A stretch of 64,000 nucleotides of DNA from Triplophysa rosa. Taxonomy: Eukaryota > Chordata > Actinopteri > Cypriniformes > Nemacheilidae. The stretch spans positions 7,846,976-7,910,975 of the forward strand of contig NC_079910.1 in the NCBI RefSeq assembly GCF_024868665.1, given 5' to 3'. The notes beneath the pieces were generated by a model that saw only the letters and a list, made by a program, of their open reading frames with translations, ran no database searches and was not told the origin of the DNA. The position numbers and the translations under genes are program-made. This document shows positions 12,401 to 22,300 of the stretch, piece by piece (within the stretch, counting starts at the first letter, position 1; each line of letters starts with the position of its first letter).

Positions 12401-14326
12401 GGTTTCGGTCTTGTTCCATTGTGGGTTGTATGAGGGTTTTTTTTAAAGGTGAAATGGCGTTTTTTATATGTATGCATTCATTTCATTGGCCTTCGCATTT
12501 TACTCAGACACTGTCAGCTACTGCACTTTTGATTCAAAGGCTGCACATTAACACCAGCAAAACTGCAAGTGTATAATCCTGATGTTTTAATGTTTGTTTC
12601 TAAATCATGATATGATTTAGAGTTCAAAATTGTCTCAATATTATCGTGGTCACATGACTGTATGAAACGATAGGTCTTCCGGGCCTAACATTGAGAATGT
12701 TAGAAAAAAATGTTGTTACCTTTGGCAAGGTCCATCTGGTGCAATTATTTTATTTTATAAAAGGGATTTTTAGGTCATTTGACCCATCTCATACTATACC
12801 ATACCATACATACTATTATCGTACAGTGAGATTTTGATATTGTTACATCCCTACTTAAAACGCTTGCTAAGGTGTACAGGGGCCAAATAAGGTTTTTCTA
12901 AGACTAAAATGTTAAAATGCAAAGTAGCAAGCACGTGTGCACACTGTTAAAATGCAAAGTAGCAAGCACGAGTGAACACGTTTTTCAAGGAGGCGTGAAC
13001 GGCCAAACACCAAATTCCATATCTAGCCAAGATAAGACTTGACAAAACACTAAGGCCCAGTTTCACAGACAAGGCTTCAACTAAGGCATAGTCCTGGCTT
13101 AAACTAAGCCATGTCTGTGAAACCGGGCCTAAAACTTGTTTAAAAGTATTAAACCCAAGGTGCCATTTGCAGTGACGGATCTAGGAGTTTTTGAAAGCAA
13201 TGGGGCCAGAATTTACAGAGGGGGGTCAAGTATAGTGTGCAATTCTTTTTTTACTTTTCAATTGCTGCTGGCACTATACTAGATTTCTGAACAAAACACT
13301 GGAGATGAGTTAGAGAATGATGCATGACGATGATAAACAGAGATTTAGGCTGGGTTGCACCAACAAGGATTAGGCGTAATCTAGATTAAATGAAGGTTTA
13401 TTTAATAGTTCTATTGCACCAAACTGTAAACCTTGTTTAAAAATAATCAGGTTTATATTGAAGCTATCATTTGATTTAGGTTTTAATTTTACAGTAAATC
13501 TAGATTAATTTTAATCCTGTTGCTCCATTATTTACTTGGTCAATAAGATTTCAACTGGCCCCACCCCTAGATCCACCAGTGGAAACCTGAACAAACATTT
13601 TAATCAGTCTGTAGTGTTAACACAGGGTGTGGAACCTATGGAAAGGTTTAGTAAATCATTGTATTTTGTATTAAAAAGTGATAGTTCTTGTCAGAGGTCC
13701 TCACTAATTCAGTAATAAACTGTACATGTATGTGTGTGTTTGCATTGTGAGGTGGGAGGTGGGGTCAGGGAAGTGACGGGATACACTGCCACCTATCGAC
13801 ACATCGTATCCACGGATGCAGGTGATGAGGAGGGAGATTGCTTACACATAAGGAACGGATACCATCATGTTATCGAGGGATTTCCAAATTGTGTGGTTGC
13901 AGATGCTGTCATTAATTTCTTCATGGCTCGTACAGAGAAGATACGAAGAGTGGCCTTTGACCCACGTCTAGCTCGGGTTGGTCATTTAGGTGAGGTGACA
14001 AATATATATTTTAAAAGATAAATAAATGACTTTGTGAGTTTTATTATTACTTATAATAGAGAGTTAGTGTAATAATAATACTTTTAAATTGTCGTATTTT
14101 GGTTTCAGCATTTTTTATTGATGGGCTTGGCACTCTTCACGGGGGCTCGTGTGATGATGTCATCATCAATCACGCATCGAAGATTAAGGGAATGTTACCA
14201 TGGGGACAGTCTGAGACTGACAAAGCCTACTCTGCGTTCCGCTATCCCGCCAAAAAAGAGAAAGATGTCAATGAATATGATCTTTACTATCTGAAGAACC
14301 ATTTTAAATGTGTCACTAGTGACTAG
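490..14326 (+). CDS. b4galnt1: Beta-1,4-N-acetylgalactosaminyltransferase 1 (GM2/GD2 synthase), 5'-partial, 9 exons
   Basis: Family role: a Golgi type II membrane enzyme that moves GalNAc from UDP-GalNAc onto GM3/GD3-type gangliosides. Nine exons join in phase: 490-666, 1383-1489, 3765-3805, 4620-4800, 11448-11540, 11629-11816, 12074-12214, 13752-13989 and 14109-14326 (stop TAG). They encode 460 residues; vertebrate B4GALNT1 has about 530, so the N-terminal tail and membrane anchor lie left of the window. Hallmarks are 'QYPTQGVEV' in exon 2, '[13 protein letters not shown]' in exon 4, '[13 protein letters not shown]' in exon 6, and '[20 protein letters not shown]' followed by the metal-binding VDDD motif in exon 7. 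Exon 9 holds '[14 protein letters not shown]'. B4GALNT2 is the main alternative; the middle of the protein ('[13 protein letters not shown]') favours B4GALNT1, as does the neighbour slc26a10. Intron 4 is 6.6 kb because of nested transposons. A fish a/b paralogue suffix cannot be decided here. Confidence 0.9.
870..1132 (+). mobile_element. 3' end fragment of an L2-type LINE
   Basis: On +, the stretch near 885-973 reads as a worn version of the last residues of fish L2-type reverse transcriptase ORFs ('[17 protein letters not shown]', then 'SLAFPDY' before a stop). It is followed by an AT-rich 3' tail, 'tgctttataaataaatg', and the short repeat 'tacttacttactta', the tail organisation expected of these LINEs. 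Only the 3' quarter-kilobase remains. It lies in the b4galnt1 intron between exons 1 and 2 of the visible set. Confidence 0.6.
2271..3310. repeat. Inverted 50-bp arms about 1 kb apart (worn transposon)
   Basis: Bases 2271-2320 (starting 'agaggatgtatgtcaaatca') are matched by the reverse complement of 3261-3310 with roughly 85-90% identity. Between the arms, near 2345-2450, is a sub-repeat with two complementary halves ('ttacttttaaaatgtatttc' and 'taatctgtaacg'), a pattern seen in worn fish DNA transposons. No coding sequence or clear target duplication was seen. It lies in b4galnt1 intron 2 of the visible set. Confidence 0.45.
4102..4383. mobile_element. MITE with near-perfect terminal inverted repeats and TAA target duplication
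   Basis: The element opens with 'ggggctgtgtccaccgaggc' and closes with its exact reverse complement 'gcctcggtggacacagcccc'. Both ends are flanked by TAA (4102-4104 and 4381-4383). About 276 bases lie between the flanks, with GC-rich inner arms and no ORF. A 3-bp TAA target duplication is typical of PIF/Harbinger elements, so a non-autonomous member of that superfamily is inferred. It sits in intron 3 of b4galnt1, about 240 bases before exon 4. Confidence 0.75.
5531..6852 (-). mobile_element. Degenerate DIRS/Ngaro-like tyrosine-recombinase retroelement (main part)
   Basis: A long inverted repeat frames this region. Bases 5583-5745 recur in inverted form at about 6728-6852, and the outermost part continues at 10280-10345 beyond an inserted LINE. 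A second inversion pairs 5560-5584 with 5802-5827 ('gacacaacgtctcgttccct'), which resembles the internal complementary region of DIRS elements. Between the arms on - is a broken tyrosine recombinase (see 6075-6590). No reverse transcriptase or RNase H was recognised, so this is a deletion derivative. The element lies in b4galnt1 intron 4. The class rests on the recombinase similarity and the repeat layout, not on a search. Confidence 0.65.
6075..6590 (-). pseudogene. Remnant of a tyrosine recombinase from a DIRS/Ngaro-like element
   Basis: The - strand frame carries words typical of fish tyrosine-recombinase retroelements: 'GYVPKV', '[14 protein letters not shown]', 'SEQLFVCFG', '[12 protein letters not shown]', 'CPLGVR'. 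The similarity then leaves the frame near 6230. Family-like words ('[20 protein letters not shown]') continue in another frame and are interrupted by stops. The copy is therefore frameshifted and not functional. The catalytic Arg/His cluster expected after 'GVR' falls in the disrupted part. In the family, the recombinase inserts the circular cDNA of the retroelement. Confidence 0.7.
6853..10279 (-). mobile_element. L2-type LINE, nearly full length, disabled by frameshifts
   Basis: The LINE runs right to left for about 3.4 kb. In order on -: a short 5' reading frame (10259-9951), an apurinic endonuclease-like domain (9888-9307, with 'GDFNIHV' and 'VGVIYHPP'), linker segments (9317-8625, with 'SDHKPI'), reverse transcriptase (8423-7584, with '[13 protein letters not shown]', '[13 protein letters not shown]' and the catalytic 'FYADDTQIY'), and the C-terminal part (7620-7006, with '[13 protein letters not shown]' and '[11 protein letters not shown]'). 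These pieces are in different frames, so the copy is dead, although most of the length survives. The 3' tail lies at 6853-6900 and ends in 'ttgaacttgaactt' on the - strand. The 7-bp word ctagtca flanks it on both sides (6846-6852 and 10280-10286). Confidence 0.85.
10280..10362 (-). mobile_element. Outer part of the tyrosine-recombinase element's terminal repeat, cut off by the LINE
   Basis: Bases 10280-10345 ('agaagttgataggttctcaa' and onwards) are the reverse complement of 5575-5637 inside the left terminal repeat at 5531-5745. They continue the right-hand arm that stops at 6852. The arm was therefore continuous before the LINE at 6853-10279 landed in it. Similarity to the left end fades after about 10345, and the right end of the element is uncertain. 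Confidence 0.7.
10590..10919. mobile_element. MITE with about 30-bp terminal inverted repeats
   Basis: The left end 'ctagcttctgttaaaagaac' followed by 'gagcccttatt' is mirrored at the right end by 'aataagggcttgctctttta' and 'acagtagctag'. The match is near-perfect over about 30 bases. The 330-bp element has no ORF. Its right inner part, 'tgttgttatcgccggaataa', resembles the hairpin element at 20186-20312. It lies in b4galnt1 intron 4, to the right of the nested retroelements. Confidence 0.7.
12910..12979 (+). repeat. Two-copy 35-bp tandem duplication
   Basis: The unit beginning 'tgttaaaatgcaaagtagca' is present twice head-to-tail with a period of 35 bases and two or three differences. It is intronic in b4galnt1, and nothing suggests a coding or RNA role. 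Confidence 0.7.
13053..13130. mobile_element. Short palindromic MITE
   Basis: A 78-bp near-palindrome: 'aggcccagtttcacagacaa' at the left is matched by 'gtctgtgaaaccgggcct' at the right. The inner arms ('ggctt...actaaggca' and 'ggcttaaactaagcc') also pair. Sequences of this kind recur in fish introns. It is non-coding and lies in the last-but-two intron of b4galnt1. Confidence 0.6.
13347..13530. mobile_element. Probable MITE with imperfect inverted ends
   Basis: Left words 'ttgcaccaacaaggattagg' and 'gtaatctagatta' are mirrored on the right by 'taaatctagattaattttaa' and 'tcctgttgctcca'. The pairing is imperfect, so the call is weaker than for neighbouring elements. It is non-coding and sits about 220 bases upstream of b4galnt1 exon 8. 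Confidence 0.4.
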
Positions 14327-16387
14327 ACAACATCTGCATGCATGGCAGCCACTCAGGGATATATTCTGCCAGAACGAGGGAATGGCAGAGAACAAGTCGA
14401 CATGTCCTGTAAAATAATATCTGTGGAAAATATATTTTAAAAAAGCTCGATTCTAACAAAGACAACAACAAACAAAGGGAAAATATATCAAATAATGCCA
14501 ATACACATGTCAACAGAACAGTTTAGATCCTGGTTATTTATAAATTGTAGTATTTCCGTTTCACTCCACAAGCTAGTGGACCATTTCTAATTTTTTACAG
14601 AGAATACTTGATTTTTTTTTTAATTGATTTGTACTTATTTAGGGTAATTGGTTGATTTGTGTGTTTCATTTAGAAAAATTCTGTATTAAGTTTTATATCT
14701 GGGGGGGTTGGTAATGGTAGGCTGTCAAAGCAAAACTTCCACCTTCCACTTCCACCAAAAAGCCACCTCAGCTACAAATGTCAAAATAGTAAAGTATGTT
14801 AGTGTTTGTTGATGAATAAAACTTTATATTTTTATAAAAGATTTAGAACTGTTTGTACACATGATGCGTACCTTGCTGATTAAAGTGTGATGCTTGACGT
14901 GTGCGGAAAATAACCTTGGTTGTTTGTTGCTTTTCTTTGTAGCTTTTTAGAAGTGTGCCATCTAATTTCACAACATATGCCACCCATATGCAGTGTGTTT
15001 CACAATTGTATAACTTGACATGAGAGAATGCAGAAGTTTGCAAACATATTTTGATATTGTGTGTATTTTTACATTTTTTTTCCATTTTTTATGTTCCGAG
15101 ATTTTGCCAACCACTCCACTCTTTCCTGCGCTGTTCAAACTGATCAATAAAGTGTTGTTGCAGTATTTGTTGTTGTTGGTGAAGCTATTTTTAAATTTCT
15201 TTATCATTTTTGCAAGCATTAATTTTGGTTCCCTTTTAAAATCATTAGCCTATATATAATTTGATTTTACAATAATTTTTGTTCATTGTTCAGGTCGATT
15301 TGTATAATTATTGAACGCAGTTTAGCTAATTCAGTATTCTAATTCTTCATCAAGTAAAGACAAACCAACACATCAGCATGCAAGACGATTGTTATTTTGA
15401 ATGTACTATAAAATATCCAGAGTTGGCTGAGGGAAAATGCCAGTAATGATAACTGGGCAGTCATGTGAGCCAGTGAAGTGGCCTTACTTCCATCTAACCA
15501 ATTAGTGATATCTCAAGCTTTAAAAAAGAAACTAGTGTTTCCCTGAGAGGGTTCTTTGAAATACCTAAGAAAAATGCAGGCATCAAAAAGTACAGGGAAA
15601 GTCATTTGGAATTTTTGGTTAACATTTTAGGTCAATGTGTTATTAGGTATTCCGTCAGGCTGATGGCAATTCATGACTTCAGCAAGCCACATGTTATAAT
15701 ATTGCTCATTATTGCAAGTTGTAACAAACTTTATTTTAAAATAAACTGAGACAAAAATAATAACCTTTACACGACACTGTAGTGATTAACACATTAGTCC
15801 AACAAGGTGAATATTGCATAAATAATATAAATAGCTAATGGACCTACATTTCAATAGCATGTACAGCATTTATGTATTAAAAAAAACCATTGTAGGCCTA
15901 TCTGTACAAAATCCATTTTCATTACAATAGCTTTTCATGTCAGTTTTTCAAAGAGAAAAATGGTTGTAAACTAAAATGATTACTTTTAATACACTGCCAA
16001 GATTCTCCACCCCTCTATGTTTCTTTTGGTTTATTTTCTGTTTATATGAAGATTGCAGGAACACTATTAACACTGTTGTTCAAAGTTATGAGTTCCACTG
16101 GATACCACGTACAGTGTAAACAACAGAATACAAGAACTAAAAACAGGCACTGTGCTGAGAAAATTGGCAATAAAAAGTCCTGAAGCCTTTTCACGCATCC
16201 TTCAGTTTCCAGACCAAGAATTCAAATGCCTTTGGTTGTGTAAGATAATTACACCCACACCGTTGCATTGTTCTCTTGTGGTTTTTCCTGTTGAGCAAAA
16301 ATGATTAAATGTCAATGCGACATAATGCCACAGTTAAGCAGAATGTTTTTGCAAAAAAATTAGTAATGTTATGAATAAGCCCTTGCA
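14327..16387. other. Tail-to-tail intergenic gap with candidate polyadenylation signals
   Basis: This 2.1-kb AT-rich stretch separates the convergent b4galnt1 and slc26a10 stop codons and presumably holds both 3' UTRs. On +, AATAAA occurs at 14815-14820, 489 bases past the b4galnt1 stop. On -, AATAAA (read as tttatt on +) occurs at 16030-16035, about 350 bases past the slc26a10 stop. Which signals are used cannot be told from sequence alone. No further gene was seen. Confidence 0.5.
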
Positions 16388-19300
16388 TCATACTCTCTGC
16401 TGTTGGATGTAGACCACAGCATCATGGACTGTAACAAAAATATGTTGAGGATTTATGTAGTTCATAAGCCCACTGGATGTCAAAATCTTCAGTACACTCT
16501 CTAAAGAACAGAGAATGTATTATTGTTTGATTGACAGTAAACACTTTAGTACATTGGTTACGTTATTGAAGGCGAATGTAAAACTTTACCATTGCAGTTA
16601 GAAAGGTATATCCGTACCCCAATCTTTTGACACTCCATGCACATCTGTCACAATATACAGTATGTAATTATTGAGAGCATATGACAAAAACAAGACTAAC
16701 AGGCCCAGCTTACCTGTATGAACAACCGAGCTCCAGCGACATCCATGAAAATGACACTGCTGCAGTCAATCAACACAGCCTGAACTTCACCTTCAGGCAC
16801 TTCTGCAGTAATGTCAACAATTAAGAGAAAAAAAATGTAATTGTAAGATTTTTGTTAAAACTTTTCATTATTTAAACATCTCTAAAATTTGGTACCAGAA
16901 ATGACTGAGAACTCACCTGATCGGAATAAGTCATTCTTTGAAGAAAATGAACTGTCTGCAACTCCTTGTTCCTTGTAAAACAATACAGTTATCCTTTAAT
17001 TCCGTTTCAATAAAACATCTTAGAAATATGAAACAAAACTTTTTTTATAAACATTTGAAATGCATTACTGTTACAAACAGAAGCATGTCGTTTTTTATTG
17101 AATTGAAAGCCTTTATGAAGTTAGGAGCCTGTTGATAGACAAATAAATAAAAACCAAAAGCCAGAATAGATATAGAATTAAGAAGAAAGATAAAGTGAAT
17201 TAATGTAGTTTATTCTTTTATTGCAGAATGTAGAAGTTTATTCTACATTTTTTAACTAAATTTAATAGTATTTCTTAATAATGCTAAAACATTAGGTAAA
17301 TTAATAAAAAATAAACAAATAAAAGTAAAAAAGCTCCAACGATGGCCTATAAACGGTATACAAACTGTATATGAATGGACTGATAAATCATCTTACTACA
17401 GTACTGATGGCCTCCCTCTCTCTCTTCTCTATTGCTTTAATGGCTTTCTCTCGTCTCCGTATCTTCTCAGGGGTGAGGCCCAAAAGCTCAGTCATTTCTG
17501 CTTTGAAAAAACTACGATTCCCATAGTAGATGGGCCCATTGTAAGTCAAGATCTTCACACCAGGGACTTCATAGCACTATGATAGAGAAGGCAACAGTAA
17601 ATCATATCAACTAAAATGTTTAAACAATATTAATAAAATATGATTAACTCTACAAACACAAGCACGTGAATTGCACAAAATAACATAATGTGCACATGAT
17701 AACTTTTGCTAAAAAACATGATAAAAAAACAAAAGATTGCATTAAAAGAGAAGGAACTGACTCCTGACTCACTTTATTGTGATTGTTAATAGATCTGTAG
17801 ATCTCCGTGTTGGCAGCTCTGCCCAGTACAGAGCAGCTGGCCCTGAAAACATGAAGTTTATTATGAGTTCAGGGATTTTTTTGGTCTCAACTTTATCTCC
17901 CCTTACCTTAAATGTGAATTAAATATCCGCCAAGAGAGGAAGATTGTTTTGGAGTATGGGGGTCTGTAAGGGATACTGTTTTATACAGCCCATGAGCATT
18001 AGAATGCTTAATTAAAGGATGTGGTAAACATAATTATTAAAGCAGATTAATACACAAAACTAATTAAATTTCAATATGAACTCAATATCTTGTTTCACTG
18101 GGGCTGCTCTAGTTGGATTGCAAGGTAGCTCCAACTCTAGTCAAAATGATAGAACATAGACTAGGTCTACATTAATCCAGATAAATTAAAAATAGTTTTC
18201 CCCAAAAGTGGCTTAAAAGGTCTGTCAAGCCATCTGAAATGGGAACGGGCAGCCAAATGTGGACGTGTTTATGATTCATGAGGACAGGATCAAAGTACAT
18301 AAAAATGATACCTCTGTGTACGACAGATAACTGACATCATTGAGAAAATGACTCCAATGGCCAAGCCCAAGTCTACATTTAGCACAACCACTGACAGCCA
18401 GGTCACAAGCCACACCATCTGCTCAAATATACATAAATGATTATACGTGGTATCTTATGAACACCAAAACAAAGTGGAAAACAAAGATGGGAAAATACAT
18501 ACAAAATCAATTCTGCTAATTCTCCAAAGATCTGGGAGGTCCTGAAACAGCAGGAACATCTGTCTCAAACTGGTCACATTTATACAAGCAAGTACCGCCT
18601 GGATTGGAAGAAGAAAATATATTACTGCCATAACGATGCTTTCTGAATATCAGCATGATTAAACCAAAATGTACAGTATTTTCTTAAAGAATGCAAGGTG
18701 CAGACTTTTCTTAATGCTTTTGGTAAAAAATACCGTAAAAAAACTTACATTTTCTGGCTGCTGGGGGCGCAAATAACATTTCCCCCCTATAAAATTACAT
18801 ATGTCTTTTTCTGTAATTTTACGGTTTTGACCAAATTTTAAAAAATAATCTGTAACCAAAAAATCCTGTAAAATCTGTAAAAAAAATTCGTAAAAGTACG
18901 TAAAATTACAGATTTTTGACATTTTAAGTAGAAAAATTCTGAACAAATCTGTTTTTTTTACAGTGCATGTGTTATTGTTACAGGAACTCTTACCTTTGGT
19001 AAGAAGTAGAACAGAGGGCCTATCAGCAGCAGTACTATTAGAACAACCAGACTGGTGAACAGTCCGGCAAGCTGTTGATACACAATTTACAGAAATAAAT
19101 ACAACAGACACCTCAGCACACAATTTCTACATTTTTAAAGAGTACATAACTAGGGATTTTTAAGGCCCTACTTTGGTTTATGGAGTGTCCAAAAACAAGT
19201 TTATGTACATAGACGGTTATTTCGTAATAATAGGCAGTTATTCTTACCTTACTTCTTGACTGACTCTCAAATGATTCGTTCCGCGATTCATCTGTCTAAT

Positions 19301-22300
19301 CCCCTCCTTTCTGCTAGCCTAGTCTGATGTGATTGGTCAGATGGTCTAGTCTGATGTGATTGGTCTACCGCTAATGAGGCTCACGAGTTACAGTGTTTGG
19401 GGGAGAAGAGTAAAGTTCTCGCAGGCAGTCCTAGCAAAACGTATCTGCGGCGGTTCGCGAATCGGACAAGGTAGGACTCGTTTGCGTGATTCAGAGTCGA
19501 CTCCCTTTTTTCCAAGCCAATAACTTTGTTATTCATTCACTTTTGGATTTATAACTTGGCAGACTGCTTACTTTCAAACACGGCAACATAACACACTGCA
19601 TGAAATGTAATTTTCATGATCTCATGTTATGTACTCTTTAAACATAAAATAAGTGTTGCAATAGCAGTGAATGTGATCTCAGACAAGTACCTGTGTGTAC
19701 CCTCCAGCACTCTCCAGAATGTTAGTGGTGGCCAGTGTAGCTGAACTGGGGAAGCAGGTGAAGAGAGATGACACAGTGTTGGAGATCCCATGAGCTAGAA
19801 GCTCCTAAAACAAAACAAACGCTTGATTGGAACATTTTTGATGGTAAACACTTTTCATAACAGTGACTACGATATATACCTGATTTGGATCAATGGAGTA
19901 TCCATGTTTGTCAGCATAAATCATGGCTAAAGATACAGACACGGCGTAACCGACAAGGGTGATAGCAACTGTGTCGGCAGCTATGTCTGGAACCGTCTCC
20001 AACGCTGGCAGCCGTGGCTTAGGGAAGCTGAAACAGAACACTCAGCCTTAATTTATTGGCATGATAAACACTGATAAAAACATAATTTCTTAAATATAAT
20101 TTTTTCTCTCGTTTTATTTTGTGAGTTTCAGCTGTTGTAAGAGAAAATATATCTGAACGAACAATAAAACAACTAGGTAAGCATTAAGTAAGGGATAATG
20201 TACAGGCAGCCGGTTGTTATCGCAGAAATAAGCGGAGTGGAGGGTCTTGTATCACACTAAAGGGGCTTATTTCACAATAACAGCAGGCTGCTTGTACATT
20301 ATCCCGCTTATTACATGGCTACTTGCCACATGAGAAAAAAAACAGGAAATAAATGTGAATTAGAAATATTTTATTAGCTCATTTTAACCGAATGCAGACT
20401 TTCCGAAGGAAAAGCCATTTACTTTCGGTTTTATGGTAAGAAACGACGTTCAAATGTCACAAACAGGCAATTTAGTTTAATCATTTGTAAATATAATGTC
20501 ATATATGTTATTAAAATACATATTTATATTTAATTTGTCAAAAAAATCTATCAAAATGATTTGCTGCATCCGGGTTACCGTGTAGTTTTGAGTGGTTGTT
20601 ATCTGGGAAAGACGAACCTGCAAATGTCGCGACTGGCCAATCAGAATCAAGCATTCCAACGAGCCGTGTAATAAGTGGTAATATCCCATGTCTAGTACTA
20701 CCTGCATTTCAGTAAGAGCCTCATTAATATTCATGAGCCAAGCTAATAAAATGTATAATGTCCCTCCCCCATTCCAATGCGTTCAAATGCCTCTGATTAT
20801 ATGAATAGATTACCCTGCTGGAATATGTCCTACTATTTGTATGTTGTATCTGGAATCCAGAGAAAAGGCGTATGTAACTCCTGTTGCAATGATAACCTGC
20901 AACAAGAGGAACAGAAGAACATTTTAACAGAGCTGATGGAGAACAAAAGTTCATTAGCATATTGATGTGAACATTTATAAACCTAAACGTTCTCAAATAT
21001 CCTAAAACAATAATACTCACAGTGATGATCTCCACTGGGATTGGAGTGCGCAGGCGCTCACGAAACCGTGAGTTCACCTCTTTTACTGGGACCAGAACGG
21101 CCAAGCAGAGCAGTGAGATCACCAGCTCGGCCACATTAGTGTTCGGCAGGTTCTCCATCACTGAACCCAGAGTCTGTGGATTTAAAATTTAAAGAACACT
21201 TCTGACACACCTGGGGCCTCATTTATCAACAGTGCGTAGAAAAGGTTCTATATTTTGTCCTACGAATGAAATTTAGAATGTGTCTAAGTGCAAAAAAATG
21301 CGTATTTATCAAACGTGCGTACACGGTTCTTAAGCACACCAGTGAGTAATCATTGTTGATAAATCCCACATGTTCTTAAGCGCCATGTTTGTTCACCCAA
21401 TGAACCATATATGGTGACGAAACCTCCCTCATCACGTGCTCTCACTAAACAGATCACAGCGGTCTTTGAAAATGCATTCTTTGCACAATGCATGGTTTGC
21501 TCAATTTGATTTTTGTTGTTAATTTCATAATTATTTATAGGAGACTTATTTTGCATAAAATGTTCAGAAAAGTGAAATTGCAATTCGGTAAAGTGATGTG
21601 TAGTAATAGAAAAGCAATTAAAAAATATTTATATAATTTTGTAATAATGATTAATATGCAAACCACTTTTTTATTTTCTCATATATTGTTCTGTTAAGTG
21701 TGTCTTTTACATTATGCTTTCAATTAAAGGTTTGCCAAATCATCCAGCAAAGTGAGATCAGCCATGTCACTATAACTACATTTCAAATGATTTCCCATCT
21801 GTCTTTTGTAGCCTCACACCAATTATACAAATGTCTAGCTTGAACTATGAATTTACTAATTGAGTATTTGCAAATAAAGTACACTGGCACTTTATTTTTG
21901 CACTACATTTTCTGTATAAGCATGCTCAAAGGTGTGCTCACATTTACACACAATTCTACGTATTAGTACAAGTTAGTAGATCCCACACTTTGCATTAAAC
22001 TGTTCTCACGCACTCACTACGCACACATTTGTGCGTACTGTACGTACTGTTGATAAATGAGGCCCCTGGTTCTTTGGCAGTACGTTTTATTACTGGCATG
22101 AACAGTTAAACTATCATTTGTTTGGAATAGGGTACTATGCAAAGGAAATGAAAAACACTACAGTCTGTCTGAATTCGGTCGTTTCTGACCTTAAAAAGAG
22201 AGAAGGCACCGGTGTATCGAGGGAGCCGTAGTCCCAGCATGCTCTGTAGCTGTGAGATGGTCACGTGGAAGGCGGCTGCACTTGTAAAAGCTTTTACAAT

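Noticed and set aside
490..14326. b4galnt2 as an alternative identity for the glycosyltransferase
   Set aside because: The final exon shares words with B4GALNT2 ('FFIDGLGTL'), but the middle exons and the adjacent slc26a10 and arhgef25 fit B4GALNT1 better.
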